Shown here: piece after piece, positions 7,402 to 14,401 of the stretch
How the letters are laid out: each line of letters begins with the position of its first letter
How positions within the stretch are numbered: the first letter of the stretch is position 1
NCBI GenBank assembly: GCA_947258835.1
Contig: CAMYJY010000051.1
Span: 2,542-19,426, forward strand
Source: an uncultured Pirellulales bacterium
GTDB lineage: Bacteria; Planctomycetota; Planctomycetia; Pirellulales; Lacipirellulaceae
DNA length: 16,885 bases
Reading direction: 5' to 3'
Notes under the pieces: generated by a model
The model's input: the letters and a program-made list of their open reading frames with translations, nothing else
What the model was told of the DNA's origin: nothing
Databases searched by the model: none
Made by a program: the position numbers and the translations under genes

Positions 7402-8678
7402 GCGAAAGCCATCGCCAAATCAGCAAAGAATTTGGGGTAGGTTTTGGCCGTGCAGTCTGGGTCGCGAATCACGACGCCTGGCCGCGCTAGGCCGGCCACG
7501 GCAAAGCTCATCGCCATGCGGTGATCGTTGTAGGTTTCGATCGTAGCGGGCGAAAACTGGCCGGGGTGGATTTCTAAATCGGCCGCCGTTTCCTGCACCT
7601 CGGCCCCCAATTTACGCAATTCGGTAGCCAGCGCTGCTAGCCGGTCGGTTTCTTTGTGGCGAATGTGCGCTACGTTTCTAATCCGCGTGGGACCTTCCGC
7701 AAACAGGGCTACCACGGCGAGCGTTTGCACCGTGTCACTAATAGCATTCATATCCACGTCAATGCCGTGCAGAGGGGCCCCGCTGACGGTGATCCCTGCC
7801 GCCGAGTTCCTCACCGCGCAGCCCATCTTTGCGAGACAATCCACAAAGGCCACATCCCCTTGCAGACTTTCGCGACTGAGCCCAGCGACCTGGACCGTCC
7901 CTTGCGTCACAGCCGCGGAGGCCCAAAAATAGCTGGCCGCGGAGGCATCGGGTTCAATCGGGTAGTCGCAAGCCGTGTAGCCTCGCTCCGTGGGCACCTG
8001 GATCACCTGGCAATCGGGCCGGGCCACCGACCGCACCCCAAACGCCGCCATCACCGCTAAAGTCATCTCGACGTAAGGCAGGGAAACCAATGGGCCCTGC
8101 ACCTCGACAGCAACTTCTCGCTCTGCGCAGGGGGCCGCCATCAGCAGGCCGCTGAGGAATTGGCTGGAAATCTGCCCACCGATGTCCGCCTGGCCACCAG
8201 CCAACCCTTGAGCTCGAATCTCCACGGGCGGACAATCTCCCGCACCAAGACACCGCACATTCGCCCCCAGCTGATGCAGAGCGGCCGCCAGGTCTCCTAG
8301 GGGGCGCTGACGCATACGCTCAATGCCGTCGAGCCGATACTGCCCTCTGCCCAAGGTAGCCAGAGCCGTCAAGAAACGCATGGTGGTACCGCTATTGGCC
8401 ACCCACACTTCGGCCTCGCTGGCCGGCGGACACCCCCCACAACCGGTGACAACCAACGTTTCACCTGCGTCATGCACAGCAACGGGGATCCCCAACTGCC
8501 GCAGTCCCTGGACCATCACCTCCGTATCTTCACTGGCCAAGGCCCCGCGCAGCGTGGACGTTCCCTGGGCCAGCGCTGCGCAGGCCAGCGCACGATTGGT
8601 AATGCTCTTGGAGCCGGGAGGCCGCGCGGTCACGACCTGCCCCGCAGCAATCGGCGTAATTTCTAAACTATCAGGCAT
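7377..8678 (-). CDS. aroA: 3-phosphoshikimate 1-carboxyvinyltransferase (EPSP synthase)
   Basis: AroA transfers the enolpyruvyl group of phosphoenolpyruvate to shikimate-3-phosphate, the sixth step of the shikimate pathway to chorismate, in the cytoplasm. The 433-residue length is standard. Motifs are PPGSKSITNRAL (20-31) with the substrate lysine K24, ANSGTTMRFLTALATLG (94-110), RMRQRPLGDL (121-130), a Ser-Ser-Gln substrate-binding motif in GGQISSQFLSGLL, EPDASAASYFWA, HIRHKETDRL and TYNDHRMAMSFA near the C-terminus. The signature NSGTTMRFL differs from the class I form NAGTAMRPL; I cannot say from this alone how the enzyme responds to inhibitors. Chorismate is the substrate of MqnA encoded elsewhere in the window, but the two genes are not in one operon. 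The ATG at 8678 lacks a clear Shine-Dalgarno. Confidence 0.96.
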   Translation of the reverse strand: MPDSLEITPIAAGQVVTARPPGSKSITNRALACAALAQGTSTLRGALASEDTEVMVQGLRQLGIPVAVHDAGETLVVTGCGGCPPASEAEVWVANSGTTMRFLTALATLGRGQYRLDGIERMRQRPLGDLAAALHQLGANVRCLGAGDCPPVEIRAQGLAGGQADIGGQISSQFLSGLLMAAPCAEREVAVEVQGPLVSLPYVEMTLAVMAAFGVRSVARPDCQVIQVPTERGYTACDYPIEPDASAASYFWASAAVTQGTVQVAGLSRESLQGDVAFVDCLAKMGCAVRNSAAGITVSGAPLHGIDVDMNAISDTVQTLAVVALFAEGPTRIRNVAHIRHKETDRLAALATELRKLGAEVQETAADLEIHPGQFSPATIETYNDHRMAMSFAVAGLARPGVVIRDPDCTAKTYPKFFADLAMAFAPQHESGP

Positions 8679-8748
8679 TTGGCATGCGGTCCCACGGTGA
8701 ACTGCGGGGAGTGAGAGAGCGTCTGGCTACGGCGCGGGTACGGGTACC

Positions 8749-8785
8749 CCAGGTTGGCGAAGCCTACCTGGGCGGCGCAGCCGCC
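8749..8785. repeat. double hairpin repeat next to aroA start
   Basis: The first hairpin is CCAGGTTGGC-GAA-GCCTACCTGG (one mismatch). It is followed directly by GGCGGC-GCA-GCCGCC (8771-8785, perfect). The 17-base core 8752-8768 recurs in perfect inverted orientation at 8838-8854. It looks like a dispersed palindromic repeat; it could also terminate transcription entering from either side. Confidence 0.65.
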
Positions 8786-8820
8786 AGAGGTTATCTTAGG
8801 AGTTTCCTGCAAAAACCTCT

Positions 8821-8835
8821 TGTGACTACGTCACA
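8821..8835. promoter_or_regulatory. palindrome TGTGAC-TAC-GTCACA
   Basis: This is a perfect 6-bp inverted repeat with a three-base spacer, just left of the second hairpin and 143 bases upstream of the aroA start. It resembles a Crp/Fnr-family half-site pair, but the spacing is one base short of the usual TGTGA-N6-TCACA. It may be an operator or part of the repeat. Confidence 0.3.
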
Positions 8836-8857
8836 TCGGTAGGCTTCGCCAACCGAT
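8835..8857. repeat. hairpin repeat, inverted partner of 8752-8768
   Basis: ATCGGTAGGC-TTC-GCCAACCGAT folds on itself with one mismatch, and its 17-base core is the exact reverse complement of the core at 8752-8768. Together the two copies bracket about 70 bases, as a small inverted-repeat element would. Confidence 0.65.
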
Positions 8858-9255
8858 GCCACCCTAGGCACAACAACACAGGCAAACGGTAGGCTGTTGT
8901 TTTGGCAGCGCGACCAGGAGTCACACAGTCTATCGACTTTGGCCCAAATGAACCAGTGTGCGACACGCAGGACTGGGCTACAAACGGGCATATTTACTCA
9001 AAGTGAAAACAGGTACCCTTGTGCTGGCCGGTTTGGGCCGGAAAAGCCCATTCCATCCGCGTCTCAACCAGGTTTCGTTGTGAGCTGCCGCGGTGCGAAA
9101 AGGGGGGGGGCTGTTTTTTCGGGCTTTACCGGCTTCATGGAGGCCTCCGTTTTCAGTTTGAGATATTTATTTCCGCGTGCTGATCCGCTACGATGGGGGG
9201 ACCAGCCAACTGGCTCAGATTGGAATAAAGCTTGCCTCCCAGGACACTGAGAATC

Positions 9256-9651
9256 ATGAGTGACGCAAAAGTACGTGGCATCGTCCACCTGGTGGAAGAA
9301 ACGAAGACCTACGGCCAGAAAGGCTTCCGCAAGCGACTGGTGGTACTAGAACAGGATCATGACCGGTTCACGAATTACGTGCCCGTGGAATTCATCCAAG
9401 ACAGCTGTGACAGCGCCGATGACCTGCAGGCAGGAGATGATGTAGAAATCACCTACCGCCTCAGTGGCCGCAAATGGCAACGGGACGCCCAGAGCGAGGT
9501 CAAATTCTTCCTCAACGCCGAAGCCCTAGGTTTTGAGGTGTTGCGCAAAGGCGGTGCCGGCCAAAATGATGCGGAATCAGGCCCTGCAGCCGGATCTGCG
9601 ACTGCGAACAATGCCCTTCAGGAGGCAGCGGACGACGAGGTGCCGTTCTAG
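9256..9651 (+). CDS. DUF3127-type OB-fold protein with SSB-like C-terminal tip
   Basis: From the ATG at 9256 it is 131 residues; the frame opens at 9232, but the first eight residues do not fit the family. Residues 1-95 match the DUF3127 pattern: KVRGIVHLVEETKTYGQKGF, then KRLVVLEQD, FTNYVPVEFIQDSCD, a GDDVEITYRLSGRKW segment and VKFFLNAEALGFEVL. This is an OB-fold-like single-strand-binding layout known mostly from Bacteroidetes. A disordered Ala/Gly/Asn linker of about 25 residues follows. The protein ends in DDEVPF, which closely copies the acidic C-terminal tip DDDIPF by which classical SSB recruits repair and replication proteins. I infer a single-stranded-DNA binding or repair-associated role. 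It is monocistronic, with a possible weak terminator after it. Confidence 0.82.
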   Translation: MSDAKVRGIVHLVEETKTYGQKGFRKRLVVLEQDHDRFTNYVPVEFIQDSCDSADDLQAGDDVEITYRLSGRKWQRDAQSEVKFFLNAEALGFEVLRKGGAGQNDAESGPAAGSATANNALQEAADDEVPF

Positions 9652-9718
9652 GCAGAAGCAGGTGCTGGGTTTCGTGAGTTCCAGACGCAAGTCCTGCGCT
9701 CAGTCGGGTGGTACCCAA

Positions 9719-9736
9719 CGCTGGTAGCGATTTTTC
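9719..9736 (+). terminator. weak candidate terminator of DUF3127 gene
   Basis: CGCT-GGT-AGCG is a short 4-bp hairpin followed by ATTTTTC, 67 bases after the stop codon. The stem is short, so this is a weak call; the inverted repeats at 9801-9872 could do the job instead. Confidence 0.3.
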
Positions 9737-9800
9737 TCCCAGAAGAAAAAAAGGAGTAAGTTTGCACCAGGCTCTCTGCTGGATTCTAGCCGCGCTCCAG

Positions 9801-9872
9801 CGTCATTCCCGCGCAGGCGGGAATCTAGACCACCGGCTCTGCTACTGGATTCCCGCCTGCGCGGGAATGACG
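9801..9872. repeat. 25-bp perfect inverted repeat pair, ATTCCC-N8-GGGAAT type
   Basis: The arms 9801-9825 and 9848-9872 are exact reverse complements, 22 bases apart. Each arm also folds alone (ATTCCCGC-GCAG-GCGGGAAT) and fits ATTCCC-N8-GGGAAT, the consensus of dRS3 repeats of Neisseria; similar REP-like sequences occur in many bacteria. It lies about 100 bases from the 5' end of the group II intron and can also act as a strong bidirectional transcription block. Confidence 0.8.
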
Positions 9873-10382
9873 GGCGTAAATTGCAGTGCCTTGAGTAGAA
9901 CCGCCGAGTAGAGCGGAGGCGCATAGCATGCACTACAAACTGGATACCCAATGGCCATTAGGCGTTCGGGGTGTCGCACTTGAGGCATCTATGTTTCCTC
10001 GTGCCCGGGTAATCGAGCCGATGAAGCCCCGCTGTGACGAAGACGTCAGCCGTAACGTAAGTGAACCCGTTTCGGCCTCGTGACACCATTTGGCCGTGGC
10101 CAACCTGCCGAAGAAGGCGAAGCCTAGCACCGGCGGCGAAGCAACAGGTGCCTGCAACCGTCGGGCGGCCCGGGGTGATAGGGGACGGCGGGCGTCGAAA
10201 GAGCAAGCAGGAACTTGGGAGGCCCGGCATGGTGGCCCAGTGGCAGGGTGTGCCGCTTGGCCAACGGACGGCGGGAAACCATAACCGTCATCTGGCCGTG
10301 CTGGTATTCGGAGGGGGCCATAGTAGTGATGACGCCGGGTAATGCCGGTCGAGCGAAGGACCCCTACCATAAACGCGTTTCC

Positions 10383-10813
10383 ATGAGATATAAGGAGATC
10401 CGCTTGGATAATAATCATCCCACTACGGAAGACCGGCTGCCTCCAGCCGACCCGCCTCCGGCTCAGCCGGAAGTGAAGTCGGGCTTGAAGTTGCCGGTAA
10501 AAGTCTCTCAGTTGAGATGGAAACTGGGTCGCAAGGCCAAGCAGGAGCCGAGATTTCGGTTTTACGCATTGTACGACCGAATTTACCGGCACGACGTGCT
10601 GACGGCGGCTTGGTGGCTCGTGTTGAAGAACAACGGCAAGCCCGGCGTGGATGGCATGTCGTGCCAGGACGTCATTGACGGCCCTGGCGCGAAGGCATTC
10701 CTCGACCAGCTGCACGAGGAACTTCGCACGAAGACCTACCAGCCGCAACCTGTAAAGCGTGTCTACATTCCCAAACCGGATGGAAGGAAACGGCCGTTGG
10801 GTATCCCGACGGT
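10383..10813 (+). pseudogene. ltrA: group II intron reverse transcriptase/maturase, N-terminal part
   Basis: This is the first about 143 residues of the intron-encoded protein, from the ATG at 10383 (the frame opens further upstream at 10215, inside intron RNA domains). It contains the RT-0 motif NNGKPGVDGMSCQDV and RT-1 KPDGRKRPLGIPTV. Directly after GIPTV the frame enters the inserted element and stops 16 codons later at 10865, so no active polymerase can be made from this part. The other half begins at 13443. Joining 10813 to 13443 keeps the frame and gives GIPTVRDRIVQ, the normal family sequence, which shows that the break is caused by a precise insertion. Confidence 0.88.
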
Positions 10814-12849
10814 GGAGACTCTTTTACCTGTTTTTTCAGCATTTTTCGCTGCTGATCGGAGATAGTAATCCAATAGGGCATTCCTTGGTTCAAACGCCGG
10901 GCCGAGATGATTTTGCGAGCAATCCAGTAGTAAACGACGCCGTGGCTGACGCCGAATTGCTCGGCAACTTCTTTGACCGTTTGCTCTTCGGGCTTCTTCT
11001 TGTCGACGGGAGGAATTCCGTGTTTGCATCGAATCCATGAGACACTGGACCGGGTGAAGGAGTTGCCCTTATTGGTCTGGAGCCCTTCGGCATTAAATCG
11101 TTCTGCAATTTCGTGGTCGGAGAGTACCTGAGCTAGTTCGCGTACTCTTTCTACCACCGCATCGCTATGACGCCAACGCTCATGGGCTGGGCGTGGTAGA
11201 TCGATGTGTAGATCTTCGTGCAAGCCACCTTGCCAGCGCACTCGAAGTAGAGCCGAAGATCGCTCGGGCTTCACAAGTGTAATATCTTGTATCAGGAGAC
11301 GAAGAACACGCTTCTTGTCTTTGGAGGAGACGCCTTCGCTCAACCAAAGCCTTGGTAAATTCTCTACCAGTTTGAGAACTTCCTCACGTTGCTCAGGTGA
11401 AATGAGTGTATTTTTTTGCTGTAAGTCGGCAATCTGATTTCTGACGTCTTCTAGCTCGATTAAGGCATCGTTCCAGCGTTGCTCAAGCGTCGAGGCCACG
11501 AGTCGATTCGAAGGATCCACTTCTTCATAACGCCGTTGCGCTAACTGGACGTCGTACTCTGCCCGCTCCAGCCGCATTTTCCATTGCGTGTCAATCTGTT
11601 GTTGACGTTGTTGAACAATGTTATACGCTTCCACGGCTAAGTTGAGTTGTTCTTCATCAAGAGCCTTCAAGACGCGCCCTTCCACCGCGCGATCAACACA
11701 TTCGCATTTGACCGACAGGCAAGATGTCTTCGATAATCCTTCACGCTTTCGCCAATTGCACTCGTAGACAGGATAGATCCCTCCGTTGCCTCGGTAGCGA
11801 ACAGTCAACCGACGCCCACAACAACTACAGATCAACAAGCCTTGCAAGAGAGCAAGCCCTTCACGCGCCGGTCCACTCAAGACGGCCTCCTTGGGATTGG
11901 TACGATTGCGTTCCAGGGTGTCCAGGTTTTGGAGATGCTGTTCAAGCGATGTGTAACCTTCGTGGTGATCGCGAATCTCCACCAGCCACTGATCGCGCGG
12001 CAGGCACGCGATCTTGGAACGGACTTCACCGCTGGTGAGTATCTCCTTGACCGAGCGGTAGCGGCCAAAGGCGTAAATACCAGCATAGGACGGATTTTTG
12101 AGAATGGCCAGCACACGACTTTCGGTCAGACGGCCCCATTGCAGCTTGCCGGCCCAAGCACCACCATAACTGCGTTTGGGAAACGTTATATTTTCCTGGG
12201 CGAAACGCTGGACCACGCCATATGCGGTACCGGCCCGCTCGAATGCATGAAAGACCAATTCAATGGCCGAACGCACTTCAGCGTGAGGATCTTTGACGAT
12301 CTGGTTGGTCTCGTCGAAGACATAGCCGACTGGCAAGGGAAACCGCAGTTCTCCCTTTTGCGCCTTGTTCAGCTTACCTCCTTGCAGACGACTATGGATG
12401 AAGTGCAACTCTGCCTGAGCCATCGTTCCCTTGAGGCCCAATAGCAATCCGTCGTTGAAATCACTGGGATCATAGCAGCCGTCTTCATCGATGATCAGCG
12501 TCCCGGTGATGCTGCAGATTTCGATGAGCCGATGCCAGTCGGCATTGGATCGTGCCAAACGTGAAGCCTCCAGTGCCAGAACCACGCCTGCATTACCTAG
12601 GGAGACCTCGGTGACCAGAGACCTGAAATCAGCTCGACTCTTCGAGGAAGTGCCAGATTTTCCCAGGTCGGCGTCGAGCACCTTGATCCGATCAGGATGC
12701 CAACCCAGGGAACGAGCCGTGTCTCTCAAGGCGTATTGTCGTTCCGTGCTCTCACGATGATTCCTCACCTGGCCCATGCCCGATTGCCGAATGTAGACAA
12801 AGGCTTTCTTCTGTAGGTGGGCATCGCTGATCTTGCTGGTTGCGTTCAT
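10672..12849 (-). CDS. large serine recombinase of the inserted element
   Basis: This is a site-specific recombinase with an N-terminal resolvase catalytic domain (about 15-160) and nucleophile S24 in VYIRQSGMG, one residue less counting from the ATG at 12849. A recombinase domain follows (about 174-320), then a zinc ribbon with CSCC (342-345), C365, C378 and C383, and a coiled coil (about 412-482). Two helix-turn-helix-like segments come last (SDHEIAERFNAEGLQ and TVKEVAEQFGVSHGVV). A GTG at 12852 is the alternative start; GGAG lies about 10 bases before the ATG. The element end is reached at about residue 681; the remaining about 46 residues up to the stop at 10672 are antisense RT sequence, so the present C-terminus is a junction product. 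It should catalyse integration and, with a directionality factor, excision of this element. Confidence 0.9.
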   Translation of the reverse strand: MNATSKISDAHLQKKAFVYIRQSGMGQVRNHRESTERQYALRDTARSLGWHPDRIKVLDADLGKSGTSSKSRADFRSLVTEVSLGNAGVVLALEASRLARSNADWHRLIEICSITGTLIIDEDGCYDPSDFNDGLLLGLKGTMAQAELHFIHSRLQGGKLNKAQKGELRFPLPVGYVFDETNQIVKDPHAEVRSAIELVFHAFERAGTAYGVVQRFAQENITFPKRSYGGAWAGKLQWGRLTESRVLAILKNPSYAGIYAFGRYRSVKEILTSGEVRSKIACLPRDQWLVEIRDHHEGYTSLEQHLQNLDTLERNRTNPKEAVLSGPAREGLALLQGLLICSCCGRRLTVRYRGNGGIYPVYECNWRKREGLSKTSCLSVKCECVDRAVEGRVLKALDEEQLNLAVEAYNIVQQRQQQIDTQWKMRLERAEYDVQLAQRRYEEVDPSNRLVASTLEQRWNDALIELEDVRNQIADLQQKNTLISPEQREEVLKLVENLPRLWLSEGVSSKDKKRVLRLLIQDITLVKPERSSALLRVRWQGGLHEDLHIDLPRPAHERWRHSDAVVERVRELAQVLSDHEIAERFNAEGLQTNKGNSFTRSSVSWIRCKHGIPPVDKKKPEEQTVKEVAEQFGVSHGVVYYWIARKIISARRLNQGMPYWITISDQQRKMLKKQVKESPPSGYPTAVSFHPVWECRHALQVAAGRSSCEVPRAAGRGMPSRQGRQ
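10806..10813. other. left attachment core of the element (attL)
   Basis: CCGACGGT is identical to 13435-13442. Left of it is RT sequence (TTGGGTATC); right of it is element sequence (GGAGACTC). Serine recombinases exchange at a two-base core within such a shared stretch; which two bases cannot be told here. Confidence 0.75.
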
Positions 12850-12997
12850 CACAATCGTGCTCCGTATATATTTGTGTCGGGTCTATTTCAGTTGCAGAGA
12901 GACGCAAGTGGTCTTCGAGCATATTGGCCACTAAGGAAGTCAATTGCCGAATGTCGGCATCGCTTAAGTAAAGCCGTGGTGCTTGTGCAGAGGACAT
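12752..12997 (-). CDS. small ORF overlapping the recombinase start
   Basis: From the ATG at 12997 (AGGAA six bases before it) it is 81 residues. The first part, MSSAQAPRLYLSDADIRQLT and on, reads like a short helical protein (DADIRQLTSLVANMLEDHLRL); the rest, overlapping the recombinase by about 100 bases, is low-complexity and may be only a tail. It may translationally couple to the recombinase. A role as directionality factor or regulator is possible but is only guessed from size and position. I do not recognise a family. Confidence 0.45.
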   Translation of the reverse strand: MSSAQAPRLYLSDADIRQLTSLVANMLEDHLRLSATEIDPTQIYTEHDCDERNQQDQRCPPTEESLCLHSAIGHGPGEESS

Positions 12998-13126
12998 GGC
13001 AATTCCTCTGGGCGTTGAATGTTGCCGTAGGATACATTGAGGAACCATACGTTGTCGCTTTGGCCAGGTTACGTAACGACTTCCACGACAACGTTGGACT
13101 CGCCGACAATATGATCTTTTTGTAAT

Positions 13127-13434
13127 TCACGAATCAATCTCACTCGTTTGAAGTGCTTTGACCGACTCCACGATTGAAATCAGGCATTCCAACTTGAGAA
13201 TGGTTGGAGGCGCGGCAGCATCGCGATAGGCATCTGGCAAGGCATGATCGGTCCAGTCTCGCGGCACGGAAAACGTGCCCGATGCGGAGCCTTTGAGAAT
13301 CAGACACTCAATACCACGCACTCGACGCGTCTTTAGAATCGCAAATTGCTGTGCTAGCAATGGATGGAAGGGATGCGTGATCTCAGCCCAACCCGAAGGC
13401 GCGCTGGGCAGGTGTGCTGTTGGTTGGTATCGTG
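13127..13434 (-). CDS. DUF5372-like protein, open into the right att site
   Basis: The frame contains AEITHPFHPLLAQQFAIL, then VRGIECLILKGSASGTFSVP, RDWTDHALPDAYRDAA and a C-terminal helix LKLECLISIVESVKAL. That matches the pattern of DUF5372 proteins (THPFHPL, then a WTD motif and a final helix), a small family often found next to transposase or recombinase genes. The first TTG is at 13360, but it lies after the conserved THPFHPL start, so the true N-terminus must lie further right, where no ATG, GTG or TTG exists before the element end at 13434. The gene is thus either started from outside, begun at an unusual codon (a CTG is in frame), or read as the C-terminal part of a fusion in the circular element. 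The function of the family is unknown. Confidence 0.6.
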
Positions 13435-13442
13435 CCGACGGT
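13435..13442. other. right attachment core of the element (attR)
   Basis: CCGACGGT is the second copy of the 8-bp core. To its right RT homology resumes at once (CCGGGACCGG, residues RDR). In this copy the codons before the core come from the element, so the joined frame reads GIVPTVRDR instead of GIPTVRDR. Confidence 0.75.
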
Positions 13443-14316
13443 CCGGGACCGGATCGTCCAAATGGCCGTACTGCTGGTGATCGAACCGATCTTCGAAGCG
13501 GATTTTCTGGACTGTTCGTTCGGATTCCGCCCTTACTTCGACACGATTCCCCACGACCAGCTGATGAAATGCCTGCAGATGCGGATCACGGATCGCCAGG
13601 TGCTGAAGCTGATCCGGATGTGGCTCCAGACGCCCGTGATAGAACGGGACGCCCAGGGCCGCGAGAAAGGCTCTCGGCCGAAACAGGGAACGCCGCAAGG
13701 AGGGGTCATTTCGCCTCTGCTGGCGAACGTTTACCTGCACTGGTTCGAGAAGGCTTTCCACGCTCCGGACGGTCCGGCGAACTGGGCTAAGGCGGAAATC
13801 GTCCGCTATGCGGACGATTTCGTGATCCTGGCCCGTTATCAAGGAGAGCGGCTCACCAGCTGGGTGGAGAATCAACTTGAAGGCCGATTCAAACTGACGA
13901 TCAATCGTGAGAAAACTCACGTGGTGGACCTGAAGGAACCGAGGGCGAGTGTGGACTTCCTGGGTTTTACGTTCCGGTATGACTGCGACCTCCATGGAGG
14001 TTCGCATCGCTATCTGAACATATTCCCATCGAAGAAAGCGCAGGCCCGCGCCAGGGACAAGATCCGCGGGATAACCAGCAGCCGACGCTGCTTCGTACCG
14101 GCCAGTGAGATGGTCGGGGAAGTGAACAGCTGGCTGCGAAGTTGGGCGAACTACTTTCGCCATGGTTATCCTCGGATGGCATTCCGTAGCGTCAATCGGT
14201 TTACGAGGGAACGCTTGGTTCGGCACTTGAAACGTCGCAGTCAACGGCCTTCCCGTCCGAGGAAGGGGACGACGTACTACGCCCATCTGCAGGCCCTGGG
14301 CCTGCGGAACTTGTAA
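13443..14316 (+). pseudogene. ltrA: group II intron reverse transcriptase/maturase, C-terminal part
   Basis: It continues the RT from RDRIVQMAVLLVIEPIFE. Present are CSFGFRP (RT-2), GTPQGGVISPLLANVYLHW (RT-4 region), the catalytic YADD (13807-13818), LGFTFRY, and a maturase X domain with SWLRSWANYFRHGYPRMAFR, ending in GTTYYAHLQALGL. No HNH endonuclease follows. Between FGFRP and YFDTIPHDQLM (junction near 13533) about 30-40 residues found in relatives are missing, including the motif-A segment (D-x-D-L/I-K-G) with a catalytic aspartate. The frame is kept, so this is a clean internal deletion. It makes the RT inactive independently of the insertion, although RNA splicing help from the X domain could survive in an intact ancestor. 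A frame starting in element DNA at 13414 would give a short fusion, but no ribosome site supports it. Confidence 0.88.
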
Positions 14317-14368
14317 CCGTCCTACTGTTGACTGACTGTGCATGCTTGTGAGTGAATGTTTACTGGGT

Positions 14369-14401
14369 AAGCCGGATGCGGGAAATCCGCCAGTCCGGTT
14401 T
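14369..14401 (+). ncRNA. group II intron domain V
   Basis: The 33-nt hairpin has the AGC catalytic triad at its base (AAGCCGGA pairing with TCCGGTTT), an upper stem GCGG/CCGC, and a GAAA-containing loop. The internal bulge reads CA, where relatives I know of carry AC. It lies 52 bases after the maturase stop codon. Confidence 0.88.

Larger units (their letters stand above)
8679..9255. other. divergent spacer between aroA and DUF3127 gene
   Basis: I see no believable gene here. The left half holds several hairpins (8749-8785 and 8835-8857) and the palindrome at 8821-8835. Further right are a run of nine G (9102-9110) followed by CTG and six T, and the palindrome GGAGGCCTCC (near 9138). The frame open from 8897 to 9250 has no recognisable content and cuts through these repeats. 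Confidence 0.55.
9652..9970. other. spacer between DUF3127 gene and group II intron
   Basis: It contains a weak terminator candidate (9719-9736), the 25-bp inverted repeat pair (9801-9872) and the 5' exon side of the intron. No gene is seen. Confidence 0.6.
10806..13434. mobile_element. 2629-bp serine-recombinase element inserted in the intron RT gene
   Basis: The limits follow from the break in RT homology and the identical 8-bp CCGACGGT at each end. It carries, on the minus strand, a DUF5372-like ORF, a small ORF and the recombinase, and nothing else I can recognise. There are no terminal inverted repeats and no longer target duplication, as expected for a large serine recombinase. Left of the core, the element's own sequence TTGGTATCGTG resembles the RT sequence TTGGGTATC, so attP and attB are similar on that side. 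Confidence 0.82.

Noticed and set aside
8897..9250. 117-codon plus-strand frame before the DUF3127 gene
   Set aside because: It runs through repeats and the G9 tract and has no domain or ribosome site; treated as non-coding.
9933..10748. 271-codon minus-strand frame
   Set aside because: It covers structured intron RNA and the antisense of the RT N-terminus; no protein-like pattern.
11842..12444. 200-codon plus-strand frame
   Set aside because: It is antisense to the recombinase, whose motifs are unmistakable.
13414..14316. diversity-generating retroelement or retron reverse transcriptase
   Set aside because: A maturase domain and adjacent domains V and VI show it is a group II intron; no template/variable repeat pair or msr/msd-like RNA was seen.
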